Origin: Catenibacterium mitsuokai
GTDB taxonomy: Bacteria > Bacillota_I > Bacilli_A > Erysipelotrichales > Coprobacillaceae
Assembly (NCBI RefSeq): GCF_025148785.1
Contig: NZ_CP102271.1
Span: forward strand, 586,001-650,000
Direction of reading: 5' to 3'
Length of the DNA stretch: 64,000 nucleotides
This document shows, one piece after another, positions 33,341 to 42,498 of this stretch. The translations under genes were made by a program, and so were the position numbers. Numbering within the stretch: position 1 is the first letter of the stretch; each line of letters starts with the position of its first letter. The notes under the pieces are model-generated. The model saw nothing but the letters and a program-made list of their open reading frames with translations, ran no database searches and had not been told where the DNA came from.

Positions 33341-34660
33341 ATGTTTAAGGAAACTTCAAAAGAATTATTAGATTTCTTATCAAAAAGTCCTACTGCTTTC
33401 CATGCAGTAGAAAACTATCGTCAGATCTTAAATGCTGATGGGTTTAAAGAATTATTAGAAAGTGAACATTGGGATATCGTACCAGGTGGTAAGTATTATG
33501 TAACAAGAAATAATACAAGTATCTTAGCTTTCAAAGTAGGTACAAAGTTAGACAACTACAGTTTCAACATTGTGACTTCACATACAGATTCGCCAACTTT
33601 CAAGGTTAAAGAAAATGCTGAAATCGAAGTGAAGAACAAGTATACTCAGTTAAATACTGAAGGATACGGAGGAATGTTATGTGCTACTTGGTTAGATCGT
33701 CCTCTATCAATTGCTGGTCGTGTATTAGTATCTGAAGGTAACAGCATCGTTACTAAGTTATTAAATATTGATCGTGATTTATTAATGATCCCTAACGTAG
33801 CTATTCATATGAACCGTGCTGCTAATGATGGATTCAAGTATAACTTACAGGTAGATATGCTTCCATTATTAAGTGCTGGTGATGATCGTCAGAAAGACTT
33901 CAAACAGATTATTGCTGATGAATTAGGTGTGAAGAAAGAAGATATCTTAGGACATGACTTATATCTTTACAACCGTATGGCTCCATCTATCTGGGGTGCT
34001 AATGAAGAATTCATTTCTGCAGGTCACTTAGATGATTTACAGTGTGGTTTCGCTTCATTAAAGGCATTACTTGCTGGTTATAACGATGAATCTATCGATA
34101 TCATGGCTTGCTTTGATAACGAAGAAGTAGGTTCAGGAACTAAGCAGGGGGCTGATTCTACATTATTAAGAGATACATTAGTTCGTATCAACAGTGCTTT
34201 AGGTAAGACTGAAGAAGATTACCACCGTGCACTTGCATCAAGCTTCATGCTTTCTTCAGATAATGCACATGCCGTACATCCAAACCATCCAGAACATACT
34301 GATGCAACTAACTGCACTTATATGAATGAAGGTGTTGTTGTTAAGTCACATGCTGGCCAGAAATATACAAGTGATGGCGTATCAATGGCAGTTGTAAAGG
34401 CTCTTGCATCTGGTGCAGATGTACCTCTACAGTATTTTGCTAACCGTTCAGATAAGGCTGGAGGAAGTACTTTAGGTAATATCGCTATGGCTCAGGCTTC
34501 TATGAATGCTGTAGATATCGGTTTACCTCAGCTTGCAATGCATTCATCATATGAAACTGCTGGTATCAAGGATACTTACTATGCAATCTCATTAATGAAG
34601 GCATTATTTGATTCACATATTCAGGAAACATCTACTCATAGCTTAGAAATTAAAAGCTAA
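33341..34660 (+). CDS. apeB: M18-family aminopeptidase
   Basis: A 439-aa dizinc aminopeptidase. Metal and catalytic segments visible: TSHTDSPTFK, FISAGHLDDLQCG, CFDNEEVGSGTKQGA and the C-terminal QLAMHSSYETAG. Full family length. Removes acidic or neutral N-terminal residues in the cytoplasm. AGGAGA precedes the ATG; its stop overlaps the next start (TAATG). Confidence 0.93.
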   Translation: MFKETSKELLDFLSKSPTAFHAVENYRQILNADGFKELLESEHWDIVPGGKYYVTRNNTSILAFKVGTKLDNYSFNIVTSHTDSPTFKVKENAEIEVKNKYTQLNTEGYGGMLCATWLDRPLSIAGRVLVSEGNSIVTKLLNIDRDLLMIPNVAIHMNRAANDGFKYNLQVDMLPLLSAGDDRQKDFKQIIADELGVKKEDILGHDLYLYNRMAPSIWGANEEFISAGHLDDLQCGFASLKALLAGYNDESIDIMACFDNEEVGSGTKQGADSTLLRDTLVRINSALGKTEEDYHRALASSFMLSSDNAHAVHPNHPEHTDATNCTYMNEGVVVKSHAGQKYTSDGVSMAVVKALASGADVPLQYFANRSDKAGGSTLGNIAMAQASMNAVDIGLPQLAMHSSYETAGIKDTYYAISLMKALFDSHIQETSTHSLEIKS

Positions 34661-35022
34661 TGAAGTTTCAACAAGATAGAGAAAAGCTCATGGTTTCTAT
34701 GATGGTAGGAACCATGACTTCCTATATCGCTCTTATGTTTGTAAAAGAGCTGATCAATCAGAAGTATTTAATCAATTTCTATATCGATAGCTTAGTTGCT
34801 GCTGTTGCACTTGTTCTGGCATTCCTGCAGATCAAGATGCAGTATAAGATATATAAAGAGAGAAAGATTTCTTCTAAATCACTCAATATTACATTATTAA
34901 GCATTCTTTTCGCATTAATATTAAACGTTTTATTCCCTAAGGGAATTGATTTCTCATTCCTAGTATTAGTCATTGGAATGATTGCTTCAAATCGTTTATG
35001 TAGTAAAGAATGGCCAAAGTGA
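34660..35022 (+). CDS. Small membrane protein (120 aa) truncated to a new stop by a TnpB element
   Basis: Coupled to apeB by TAATG. About four hydrophobic segments (YIALMFVKELI; LVAAVALVLAFLQI; SLNITLLSILFALILNVLF; FLVLVIGMIAS). It ends ...EWPK and the present TGA stop is supplied by the end of the TnpB element. Without the element the next codons would read AAA TAA, giving the same protein. No family recognised. Confidence 0.7.
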   Translation: MKFQQDREKLMVSMMVGTMTSYIALMFVKELINQKYLINFYIDSLVAAVALVLAFLQIKMQYKIYKERKISSKSLNITLLSILFALILNVLFPKGIDFSFLVLVIGMIASNRLCSKEWPK

Positions 35023-35113
35023 ACTACTCCGACTTAATATTTTATTAAGTCGGGGTTTTTTAGATGCTTACGCATCCGTTTAAGAAGATTGATATTTAAG
35101 TCTCCACCTATTG
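35019..35113 (-). ncRNA. Candidate omega-RNA / right end of the TnpB-only element
   Basis: Minus-strand region after tnpB with two hairpins (GATGC-GTAA-GCATC, then CCGACTTAAT/ATTAAGTCGG) ending GTAGTTCAC. The guide would be read from the flank, beginning TTTGGCCATTC on the minus strand. Extent is approximate. Confidence 0.5.
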
Positions 35114-36364
35114 CTAGGCAATCCTTATTCTTATAGGCGTGTCCACTTCGCCTCTACTGTATAGGATGTTTACATCCACAACGCTACTTTTACGCAAGAT
35201 ATTTAATGCACCATTTACATCTGCATTCAGAACTTGTCCACTCGCTGTTCTATACTGTCCACGATGTATTCTCTTTCCACTGAAATGATATTCTTCAGTA
35301 TCATCACTCTTATAGACTGGTATGACATCCTTATCCCAGAAGCTGGCCTTTGAAGTGTAGGACTCCTCCTGCATGACAAGTATGATGTCATTCAATTCAC
35401 AGAGATACTTAAGTTTATCTATTAGCTTTCCATAAGGAATATTGATAAATATCTGATTATTTCTTTTACCTATATTGGAACCTTTTTGAAATGTTTCATT
35501 ATAGCCCACAACAAGAGTTCCGATATCATGATCGATACAGTAATCAATCACCCTGCGTGCAGTCTTGTTCATGTAGTCATTTATTCTATTGTTGCGCCTG
35601 CGTGCTAATGCCTTCTGTCTGTTGGTTGGCTTCCTGCCAAAATGCTGCTTATCCTTGATGGACTGTAATCTTGCATTTTCCTTATTGAACAGTTGGTTAA
35701 TGGACTTCAGTCTTCTTCCATCGATGATGAATGTTTCACCCTTACTTGATACTCCAGTGACAAGATTATTGATACCAAGATCTAATGCCAGTGCATTTGT
35801 TGTATTGAGATTCCTTTGAATGCATTCAGCTTCATAGGTATACTGAATTTCAAAGAACCTGACATCTGCCTTTGGTATGATACGTATTTCCTTCACTTTC
35901 TTATCAAGCAGTATAGGTGGAATAACAATCTCTACAGCCTTATGTGTCTTTCTGTAGCTATTCGAATATGGAAGTAAGAGCTTATTCCCTTTAAGTCTTA
36001 CAAATCCAATGACGAGCGTAGTATATCCATCCTTTGGAAGATAGCGTGGAAGTCTGCAGTCCTTAAGTGCATGCTTTCCCTGCTTTGCCTTTTTAAGAAG
36101 ACCGAAGAATGATTTAAATGAACCACCTACAACCTTGAGTATCTGCTGTGCCATATTGGAATTAAGCGTTCTATAATTATCAGACGACTTCAGAAGTGCA
36201 TAGTTCTTCTCATAATTGAGATACTTGCCTTCTGCAAAGTAGTACTGTCTGATGTTATAGATTGCCTGATTAGTAAGATTCTTTGCAATATGACATAATT
36301 CCTTGATGGAACGATAGTCTTCCTTGGACAGATGCTTTACCTGCTGCTTGACTGTAAGATACAT
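35114..36364 (-). CDS. tnpB: RNA-guided endonuclease TnpB, second type
   Basis: A 416-aa TnpB of a different branch from the one at 13727. RuvC motifs: Asp in ALDLGINNLVTGV, Glu in MQEESYTSKASF, Asp in NADVNGALNILRK. The zinc ribbon cysteines are missing, as in the TnpB branch with VVGYNETFQKG and GKRIHRGQYR. AGGAGG precedes the start. Intact frame, so nuclease function is plausible. Confidence 0.9.
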   Translation of the reverse strand: MYLTVKQQVKHLSKEDYRSIKELCHIAKNLTNQAIYNIRQYYFAEGKYLNYEKNYALLKSSDNYRTLNSNMAQQILKVVGGSFKSFFGLLKKAKQGKHALKDCRLPRYLPKDGYTTLVIGFVRLKGNKLLLPYSNSYRKTHKAVEIVIPPILLDKKVKEIRIIPKADVRFFEIQYTYEAECIQRNLNTTNALALDLGINNLVTGVSSKGETFIIDGRRLKSINQLFNKENARLQSIKDKQHFGRKPTNRQKALARRRNNRINDYMNKTARRVIDYCIDHDIGTLVVGYNETFQKGSNIGKRNNQIFINIPYGKLIDKLKYLCELNDIILVMQEESYTSKASFWDKDVIPVYKSDDTEEYHFSGKRIHRGQYRTASGQVLNADVNGALNILRKSSVVDVNILYSRGEVDTPIRIRIA

Positions 36365-36589
36365 ATATTTAGCCTCCTTTCTACAGATTTAGGAAAAAAA
36401 GCTTTCCATATATTTTATACTCTCACTATTCCAAAATTTCTCAAACAAATTCATCATCGGCATTCATTACCCACCTATGTTTTATATTGAGATGGGGGTT
36501 TCTGCCGTTTCTTTAGATAAATTTGTTTTCTCGTAAATCCTTTAATTTAGAATTAACCTTTTATGTCTATCTTTATTACAGAAAGATGT

Positions 36590-36678
36590 TATAATGAAAT
36601 AGGAAGAGAAACAAACACCTGCCGATTCTCTTCAACTGCCTCATGCCAGTGACCTGAACGCTGGCTTTTTTTATCTAT
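36590..36678 (+). promoter_or_regulatory. Structured leader before the GDPD gene (candidate riboswitch or attenuator)
   Basis: After a TATAAT box (36590-36595) come two hairpins: GAAGAGAA/TTCTCTTC (36603-36610 and 36626-36633, 15-nt loop) and GCCAGTG/CGCTGGC (36645-36651 and 36659-36665) followed by T7 (36666-36672), which is a terminator. The coding start is only 20 nt beyond. The arrangement suggests premature-termination control. I do not recognise a known riboswitch class. Confidence 0.5.
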
Positions 36679-36691
36679 TGAAAGGGTGATT

Positions 36692-37387
36692 ATGATGAAA
36701 AGATTAGCACATAGAGGCTATAGTGATTTATTTCCAGAAAACACAATGTCTGCTTTTGAAAAAGCGGCGCATTCTTCTTTTGAAGGTATTGAAACAGATG
36801 TACAGATGACTAAAGATGGGGTCCTTGTATTATTACATGATGATAAGATCAATCGTACCAGTGATGGTAAGGGTGTTTTAAGACATATGACTTTTAAAGA
36901 AGCGCGTCAGTATAATTACAATAATAAGATGGATATTGAGGAACAGATTCCAACATTGCATTCTCTCTTGACATTACTAGATTCTACCGATAAATTATTG
37001 AATATAGAAATCAAGGATACTGTATCTGTCGGTCTTGAAGAGAAACTAAGGGATATCATTATGAAACATCATATGACAGATCGTATTTATTTTTCTTCTA
37101 CAAGTCTAGAAAGATTATTAAATATGCGTGCTTTAATGCCTGATTCTTATTATGCTTTAATTGTACTAAGAGGTTATAAGAAGTGTAAGCAGCAGGTGAT
37201 TGATCATCATTTAGATGGTATTCATAGTCGTTATTCTTATTTAACGCATGAAGAAATAGTAGATTTAAAAAGTAGACATATTAAAATAGGTGCCTGGACA
37301 ATTAAAGAAAAAGAACAGTATGACTTCTTTAAAAAAGAAGGTATTGATTTTATATTTGCGAATGGATTATTTGAAGAGGATAAATAA
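36692..37387 (+). CDS. Glycerophosphodiester phosphodiesterase
   Basis: A 231-aa GDPD enzyme releasing glycerol-3-phosphate from lipid head-group diesters. [17 protein letters not shown] (catalytic His, and Glu), [20 protein letters not shown] (second His) and the C-terminal GAWTIKE are the family marks. No signal peptide, so cytosolic type. The start is the ATG 6 nt after AAAGG. TAATG overlap with rqcP. Confidence 0.9.
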   Translation: MMKRLAHRGYSDLFPENTMSAFEKAAHSSFEGIETDVQMTKDGVLVLLHDDKINRTSDGKGVLRHMTFKEARQYNYNNKMDIEEQIPTLHSLLTLLDSTDKLLNIEIKDTVSVGLEEKLRDIIMKHHMTDRIYFSSTSLERLLNMRALMPDSYYALIVLRGYKKCKQQVIDHHLDGIHSRYSYLTHEEIVDLKSRHIKIGAWTIKEKEQYDFFKKEGIDFIFANGLFEEDK

Positions 37388-37659
37388 TGAGATTAGATAA
37401 ATTTTTAAAGTTATCACGTATTATTAAGAGAAGAACATTATCTAAAGAAATCAGTGAAGCTTCACGTGTTAAAGTGAATGGTAAAGTTGCTAAACCTGCC
37501 ACTAAAGTGAAAATTGGTGATGAAATTGAAGTCAGTTTTGGACGTACTATTTTGACAGTAAAGGTATTGATGTTGAAAGATCATGTATTAAAAGATGAAG
37601 CATCTTCTCTTTATGAAATTATTAAAGAAGAAAAAGTAGAAGAAGAAACTATTTACTAA
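37387..37659 (+). CDS. rqcP: S4-domain RNA-binding protein RqcP
   Basis: A 90-aa protein with an S4 domain ([20 protein letters not shown], then VKVNGKVAKPATKVKIGDEI). This is the YabO/RqcP type, which assists RqcH in adding alanine tails to stalled chains on 50S subunits. Directly upstream of divIC, as in other Bacillota. Confidence 0.88.
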   Translation: MRLDKFLKLSRIIKRRTLSKEISEASRVKVNGKVAKPATKVKIGDEIEVSFGRTILTVKVLMLKDHVLKDEASSLYEIIKEEKVEEETIY

Positions 37660-37687
37660 GAGCCTTTTTGTAAGGTTCTTTTTTTAA
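37658..37687 (+). terminator. Terminator after rqcP
   Basis: AAGAGCCTT and AAGGTTCTT pair (one G-T) around TTTGT, then a T-run. Confidence 0.7.
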
Positions 37688-37732
37688 TGGCAGAATAATG
37701 GTATAATGCGAGTAGTTAAGGAGTTGACTTGA

Positions 37733-38020
37733 ATGGCTAAAAAGAAGAGAAAAATGGGTAATATATATGGGATTGTCTTTATTGTGATTTCAGTGTTCTT
37801 AATTTACACATTAGTCGCAAAGGTACAGCATATCCAGGCTGAGAAGGCCACTTATCAGAAACTTGTTGTACAAGAAAATGAATTAAAGAAAGAAAAAGCA
37901 AAACTCGCAAAAGAAGTAGATAGTTTGAATGATAGTGATTATGTAGTACGTTATGCACGTAGTCATTATATATTTTCTAAAAATGGTGAAGAAGTGATTA
38001 TTCTACCGGAAAATAAATAA
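37733..38020 (+). CDS. divIC: Septum formation initiator DivIC/FtsB
   Basis: A 95-aa bitopic division protein. Short basic cytoplasmic N-terminus, one transmembrane helix (IYGIVFIVISVFLIYTLV), a coiled coil (about 38-70) and the conserved DSDYVVRYARSHYIFSKNGE segment. Part of the FtsL-DivIB-DivIC complex. Confidence 0.9.
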   Translation: MAKKKRKMGNIYGIVFIVISVFLIYTLVAKVQHIQAEKATYQKLVVQENELKKEKAKLAKEVDSLNDSDYVVRYARSHYIFSKNGEEVIILPENK

Positions 38021-38054
38021 GCATGAGGCTTATTTGTTTTTGTAAGGAGATTAT

Positions 38055-38819
38055 ATGTTTCAAAAGATTTATAATAAATGTAGAGATAAAAATATAATTG
38101 TATATCTTCCTGATGATTATTATCAAAGTGAAGAGAGATATCCTGTTCTTTATATGAATGATGGCCAGAATGCCTTTTTTGATGACCAGGCTTATATTGG
38201 AGTAAGCTGGGGTATGGAGGATTATTTAAAAAGAAGTGGGATGAAGGTCATAGTAGTGGCTATTCCCTGCGTCTTTAGTGAATATGGTCGTGCAAGTGAA
38301 TATGGTCCATGGGATGTTGAGAGTGGTACATTAATGCGCGATGATTCTCATGAGATAATTAAAGGTACAGGAGAAGACTATTGTGAATGGTTGATTCATG
38401 ATCTAAAACCATATATAGATGGTCGTTATCGTACTTTAAAAGATGATACGGCGATGGTAGGAAGTTCTTCAGGTGGTATTATTACAGCGTATGCCTGTAT
38501 GAAGCATCCCGATGTATTTCATAAAGGTGCTGCAGTTTCAACAGCATATTGGCTTTATCAGAAAGAATTTGTTGAGTTAGTGAAGACAAGTGACTTAAGC
38601 GGTCTTGAACGCTTTTATTTTGATGTAGGTGGTAAAGAAGGCTATGATGATGAGTCATTGAGTCAGGACTATTTATGGTCTAATAATGAAATTGAGTATT
38701 TAATAAGAGAGAAAGGCATTCATTATATGTATCGTGTCTTTGAAGAGGATGTACATAGTGAAGCCTGCTGGAGAAATAGAGTACCAGTCTTTATGTCTTA
38801 TTTATATGGAGGGAAATAA
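38055..38819 (+). CDS. Alpha/beta-hydrolase (esterase D-like)
   Basis: A 254-aa esterase. YPVLYMNDGQNAFFDD opens the fold, MVGSSSGGIITAYACM is the nucleophile elbow (Ser in G-x-S-x-G) and EDVHSEACWRNR carries the likely catalytic His. Resembles siderophore/feruloyl-type esterases; substrate unknown. AAGGAG before the ATG. Confidence 0.85.
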   Translation: MFQKIYNKCRDKNIIVYLPDDYYQSEERYPVLYMNDGQNAFFDDQAYIGVSWGMEDYLKRSGMKVIVVAIPCVFSEYGRASEYGPWDVESGTLMRDDSHEIIKGTGEDYCEWLIHDLKPYIDGRYRTLKDDTAMVGSSSGGIITAYACMKHPDVFHKGAAVSTAYWLYQKEFVELVKTSDLSGLERFYFDVGGKEGYDDESLSQDYLWSNNEIEYLIREKGIHYMYRVFEEDVHSEACWRNRVPVFMSYLYGGK

Positions 38820-38821
38820 TT

Positions 38822-39643
38822 ATGTATCAAATGATGTTATCGGATTTAGATGAAACACTTCTTATAGGTCAGCATGTTCCTGTATTTAATCAGGAGGCAA
38901 TACGTGAAGCTAAAAAGCATGGCTTACGTTTTGTAGTAGCCACTGGACGTTCTCATAGAATGATTGGGGATATTCTTAAAGAAATTGGTACATATGATAT
39001 GCCAGGTGAATATTCTATCTGCTTTAATGGTGGCCTTGTTGTAGAGAATAAGAATTTCAAGATTCTCCATTTCCAAGGATTAGAATATGATTTATTAAAG
39101 AAATGCTTTGACTATGGATGTAGAAAGAATCTCTGTATGCTCGTATTTACTTTAGATTGTTGTTATATTTATAACCCAGATGAATTTGAAGTAAATAGAA
39201 AGATTGAACAGAAAACACCAATGAAGGTGATCTATGATCATGAGACGGAATTCTTAAAAAATGAATCTATCGCAAAGATTCTTTTGGTAAAGAGAGATAT
39301 GAACTATTTGAAGAAATTACGTGATGAGATGTATCAGGATATTGGAGACCAGGTAGAACTCACTTTCTCTTCGAATCGTTATCTAGAATGCAATGCGATT
39401 GGCATTAATAAGGGTGTAGGTTTAAAGTGGCTTGCAGATTATTTGAATATTGATATCAAGGATACGATTGCGATTGGTGATAATTACAATGATGTATCAA
39501 TGATCAAGGAAGCAGGACTTGGAGCCTGTGTGAGCTGCGCTCATGATGATATTAAAGAAATCAGTGATTATGTCTGTGAAAAGAATTTTGATGAAGGTGC
39601 AGTGAAGGAAGTAATTGAAAAATTTGTATTAAAGGGAGTATAA
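38822..39643 (+). CDS. HAD-superfamily hydrolase (Cof-type), first of a tandem pair
   Basis: A 273-aa phosphatase: motif I LSDLDETL, FVVATGRSH, cap domain, and IAIGDNYNDVSMI. Tandem with the next gene (3-nt gap), with matching motif order and phrases such as SNRYLECN/SNRYMEFN; the two arose by duplication. Confidence 0.88.
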   Translation: MYQMMLSDLDETLLIGQHVPVFNQEAIREAKKHGLRFVVATGRSHRMIGDILKEIGTYDMPGEYSICFNGGLVVENKNFKILHFQGLEYDLLKKCFDYGCRKNLCMLVFTLDCCYIYNPDEFEVNRKIEQKTPMKVIYDHETEFLKNESIAKILLVKRDMNYLKKLRDEMYQDIGDQVELTFSSNRYLECNAIGINKGVGLKWLADYLNIDIKDTIAIGDNYNDVSMIKEAGLGACVSCAHDDIKEISDYVCEKNFDEGAVKEVIEKFVLKGV

Positions 39644-39646
39644 GAG

Positions 39647-40477
39647 ATGGAATATAAATTAATTGCAAGTGATTTAGATGAAACTTTATTAAATGATGAT
39701 CACGTTGTACCAGAAAGTAACATTTACTGGATTCAAAAGGCAGTGAAGGAACGTGGTGTGAAGTTTGTACCTGCAACAGGAAGAGGTTATATGCAAATCT
39801 TACCTGAACTTACACAGTTAGGTTTAAAAGATATGGAAGGAGAATATGTTTTAAGCTTCAATGGTGGTGCATTAACTGAAAATAAAGGAAATCGTATTAT
39901 TGAATTCAATGGTTTAGGGTTTGATAAGATGAAGGAAATCTTTGAATTTGGTCTGAAGCAGGATGTCTGTATTCATGTTTATACAAATGATACACTTTAT
40001 ATTTATAACTTAAGTGAATCTGAAGCAGAAAGATTGAAGCATCAGAAACTTGAAGTTGTTTATCCTGAAGAAAACACGGTTGATTTCTTAAAGGATGCGA
40101 CTATTGCGAAGATTCTATATCAGAATGTGGATGTGCCTTATTTAATGAGTTTAGAGCCTCAGATGACAGAAATTACCGAGGGATGTGCAGTAAGCTATTC
40201 TTCTAATCGTTATATGGAATTCAATCGAGAAGGCGTAGATAAAGGACAGGGATTACAGGATCTTGCAGATAAGCTAGGTATTAAGATTGAAGAAACAATT
40301 GCAGTAGGAGATAACTATAATGATATGGCTATGCTTGAAAAAGCAGGTCTATCTGTTGCGGCAGGTAATGCAGTTGAAGATGTAAAGAAGGCATGTGACT
40401 ACACAACGCATGCAGATAATAATGAAGGTGTAGTTGCAGAATTGATTAAGAAGTTTATTTTCCATGAAGACATTTAA
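39647..40477 (+). CDS. HAD-superfamily hydrolase (Cof-type), second of a tandem pair
   Basis: A 276-aa paralogue of the upstream enzyme: ASDLDETLLNDDH, VPATGRGYM and AVGDNYNDMAML. Overlaps ung by 14 nt. Likely sugar-phosphate or cofactor phosphatase; substrate unknown. Confidence 0.88.
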   Translation: MEYKLIASDLDETLLNDDHVVPESNIYWIQKAVKERGVKFVPATGRGYMQILPELTQLGLKDMEGEYVLSFNGGALTENKGNRIIEFNGLGFDKMKEIFEFGLKQDVCIHVYTNDTLYIYNLSESEAERLKHQKLEVVYPEENTVDFLKDATIAKILYQNVDVPYLMSLEPQMTEITEGCAVSYSSNRYMEFNREGVDKGQGLQDLADKLGIKIEETIAVGDNYNDMAMLEKAGLSVAAGNAVEDVKKACDYTTHADNNEGVVAELIKKFIFHEDI

Positions 40478-41120
40478 ATCAATTATAGAAAATGAAGCAC
40501 AGCAGCCTTACTACAAAGCGTTACATGAATTTGTAGAAGAAGAATATGCTTCAAAAACAATATTTCCACCTCATAACCATATACTGCATGCATTTAATTT
40601 TTGTGATTATGAAGATATTAAAGTGGTTATTATTGGACAGGACCCTTACCATGAACTTCATCAAGCCAATGGTTTAGCTTTTAGTGTGAATAAAGGTGTA
40701 CGCATACCACCTTCACTTGTAAATATTTATAAAGAAGCTCACAGTGATGTAGGTATTGATATTCCCAATCATGGAGATTTAACATCATGGGCAAAGCAGG
40801 GTGTTCTTTTATTGAATACTGTATTAACAGTACAGGAAGGATGTGCGAATTCTCATAAAGGTAAAGGATGGGAAATCTTTACTGATCATATTATTGAAGA
40901 AATGAATAAACGTGAAAAGCCTCTTGTTTTCATTTTATGGGGACGTCAGGCTGCCAATAAAGCAAGTATGATTGATACAACAAAGCATTGCGTCATTACA
41001 AGCGCACATCCATCTCCTTTAAGTGCCCATCGTGGGTTCTTTGGCTCAAGGCCATTTTCTCGTACAAATGAATTTCTTGTGAGTCAAGGAATTGAACCTA
41101 TAGATTGGAGGATTGACTGA
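40464..41120 (+). CDS. ung: Uracil-DNA glycosylase
   Basis: A 218-aa base-excision enzyme that removes uracil from DNA. GQDPYHELHQANGLAFSV contains the catalytic Asp and the water-activating loop; AHPSPLSAHRGFFGSRPF is the DNA-intercalation loop. Full length. Overlaps both neighbours. Confidence 0.96.
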   Translation: MKTFKSIIENEAQQPYYKALHEFVEEEYASKTIFPPHNHILHAFNFCDYEDIKVVIIGQDPYHELHQANGLAFSVNKGVRIPPSLVNIYKEAHSDVGIDIPNHGDLTSWAKQGVLLLNTVLTVQEGCANSHKGKGWEIFTDHIIEEMNKREKPLVFILWGRQAANKASMIDTTKHCVITSAHPSPLSAHRGFFGSRPFSRTNEFLVSQGIEPIDWRID

Positions 41121-42325
41121 TGTTTAGAAATATAGATAAAGCAATCGCATATATTGAATCTAAAAGACATAAGAATACAATTGAATCTTTTAGGAGAATT
41201 TTAGAAGAGCTAGATATTAATACAAAACAGAAGAATATGATTCATGTTGCCGGTACGAATGGAAAAGGATCTACAGTCAACTATCTAAGAAGCATTTTGA
41301 ATGCCCATGGATATCATGTAGGAACATTTACTTCTCCTTATATGATTAAGCATAATGATCGTATTCGTATTGATGATCAGCCTATTAGTGATGAAGATCT
41401 TCTTGCGCTTATTAATAAATATGAAACAGTGATTGAAGAAAAGAACTTATCCATGTTTGAAATTGATGTTTTAATCATGCTTGATTACTTCTCTTCACAT
41501 GATTTAGATTATCGTATTATTGAGTGCGGTATTGGCGGCGCTAATGATAAGACAAATGTAATTCAGCCAATTATCAGTGCAATTACAAATATTGGTAATG
41601 ATCACTTAGATCAGATTGGTCCAAGTCTTTATGATGTCATTAATGAAAAGATGGGAATCATCAAAGAAGGACAGTATTTTATTACAAGTGAAGTGGAAGG
41701 AATGGTTCTTGCAAGATTACAGGAGCAATGTGATGCTATGGGTGCGACAATGGTTGTTGTGCCGGAATATCAGGTATCACGTTATCCGTTCCATTTCCGT
41801 TATCGTGATATGGCCTTTACCTTAGAAAAACAAGGAGTCTACCAGGTTGCAAATGCACGTTTAGCACTCACAATTGCGAATAAGTTGATTAATCTTGATG
41901 AAAAAACAACTGAAAAAGCTATTGAAGAAGCAGTGTGGTATGGTCGTTTCGAAATGATGAATGTAGCAGGACATCAGGTAATTCTTGATGGTGCACATAA
42001 TACAGATGGTGTTAAAGCTCTTTTAACAACAATGCAGTATATGCGTACTAAAGATACTGTCTTTATTTTCTCTGGTTTAAAGGATAAAGATGTGGATGAA
42101 ATGATTGAACTTATTGATGAAGCAGGTTATCCAATATATCTCACTTCATTTAATGATGAGCGTGCGTCTGATTTAGAGGATTATCGCAGTTTCAGTACCG
42201 TAACAGTAGTGCCTCACTTTGCGGAGGCAATCAAAGTAGCCTTACTTAAACATGATCAGCTTGTTATAACAGGCTCACTACACTTTATTTCATCAGTAAG
42301 AAAGTACCTCAAACAGAACTATTAA
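41120..42325 (+). CDS. folC: Folylpolyglutamate/dihydrofolate synthase
   Basis: A 401-aa Mur-ligase-fold enzyme adding glutamate to folates. P-loop VAGTNGKGSTVNYL, metal-site IIECGIGGANDKTNVI, and ILDGAHNTDGVKAL in the C-terminal domain. Start overlaps the ung stop (TGATG). Confidence 0.93.
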   Translation: MFRNIDKAIAYIESKRHKNTIESFRRILEELDINTKQKNMIHVAGTNGKGSTVNYLRSILNAHGYHVGTFTSPYMIKHNDRIRIDDQPISDEDLLALINKYETVIEEKNLSMFEIDVLIMLDYFSSHDLDYRIIECGIGGANDKTNVIQPIISAITNIGNDHLDQIGPSLYDVINEKMGIIKEGQYFITSEVEGMVLARLQEQCDAMGATMVVVPEYQVSRYPFHFRYRDMAFTLEKQGVYQVANARLALTIANKLINLDEKTTEKAIEEAVWYGRFEMMNVAGHQVILDGAHNTDGVKALLTTMQYMRTKDTVFIFSGLKDKDVDEMIELIDEAGYPIYLTSFNDERASDLEDYRSFSTVTVVPHFAEAIKVALLKHDQLVITGSLHFISSVRKYLKQNY

Positions 42326-42355
42326 GTCAGACTTACACGTAAGTCTGACTTTTTT
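42324..42355 (+). terminator. Terminator of folC
   Basis: AAGTCAGACTTA and TAAGTCTGACTT pair perfectly (12 bp) around CACG, then T5. It begins at the folC stop. Confidence 0.9.
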
Positions 42356-42381
42356 CTATTTAAAATGTAACACATGTGTAG

Positions 42382-42446
42382 TATAATAAAAGAAGGAATT
42401 TGAGAAAATGAATCTAATAACTATCATAATTGTTTTAATTGTGATA
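42382..42446 (+). promoter_or_regulatory. glgC promoter and leader hairpin
   Basis: TATAAT (42382-42387) with only a weak -35. The palindrome ACACATGTGT (42370-42379) lies in the spacer. Further on, CTATCATAATT (42421-42431) pairs with AATTGTGATAG (42436-42446) inside the leader. Confidence 0.5.
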
Positions 42447-42461
42447 GAATGGATTATATAA
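42408..42461 (+). CDS. Hydrophobic 17-aa peptide in the glgC leader
   Basis: ATG 42408 to TAA 42461 encodes [17 protein letters not shown], almost wholly hydrophobic. AAGGAA lies 10-11 nt upstream and the start is about 20 nt after the TATAAT box. It could be a membrane micropeptide or a leader peptide whose translation influences the overlapping hairpin. Too short to judge by sequence alone. Confidence 0.4.
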   Translation: MNLITIIIVLIVIEWII

Positions 42462-42462
42462 A

Positions 42463-42476
42463 AGAAAGCGATTACA
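42463..42476. promoter_or_regulatory. cre-like site before glgC
   Basis: AGAAAGCGATTACA agrees with the CcpA consensus at all fixed positions but the first. Downstream of the promoter, so binding would act as a roadblock on glycogen genes. Confidence 0.5.
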
Positions 42477-42498
42477 TTTTTTAGGAGGAGATAGAGAA

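Larger units (their letters stand above)
35019..36516 (-). mobile_element. TnpB-only IS200/IS605-type element
   Basis: Minus-strand element without tnpA. Left end (36516) follows TTTAT on the minus strand (36517-36521), with a left-end hairpin region CCCCCAT ... GGTGGG like the element at 13188. Right end is a CCGACTTAAT/ATTAAGTCGG hairpin and closes GTAGTTCAC at 35019, matching the first element's GTAGTTCACA. Joining 35018 to 36517 gives a continuous frame with its own TAA stop, which supports both boundaries. It needs a TnpA in trans to move. Confidence 0.75.
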
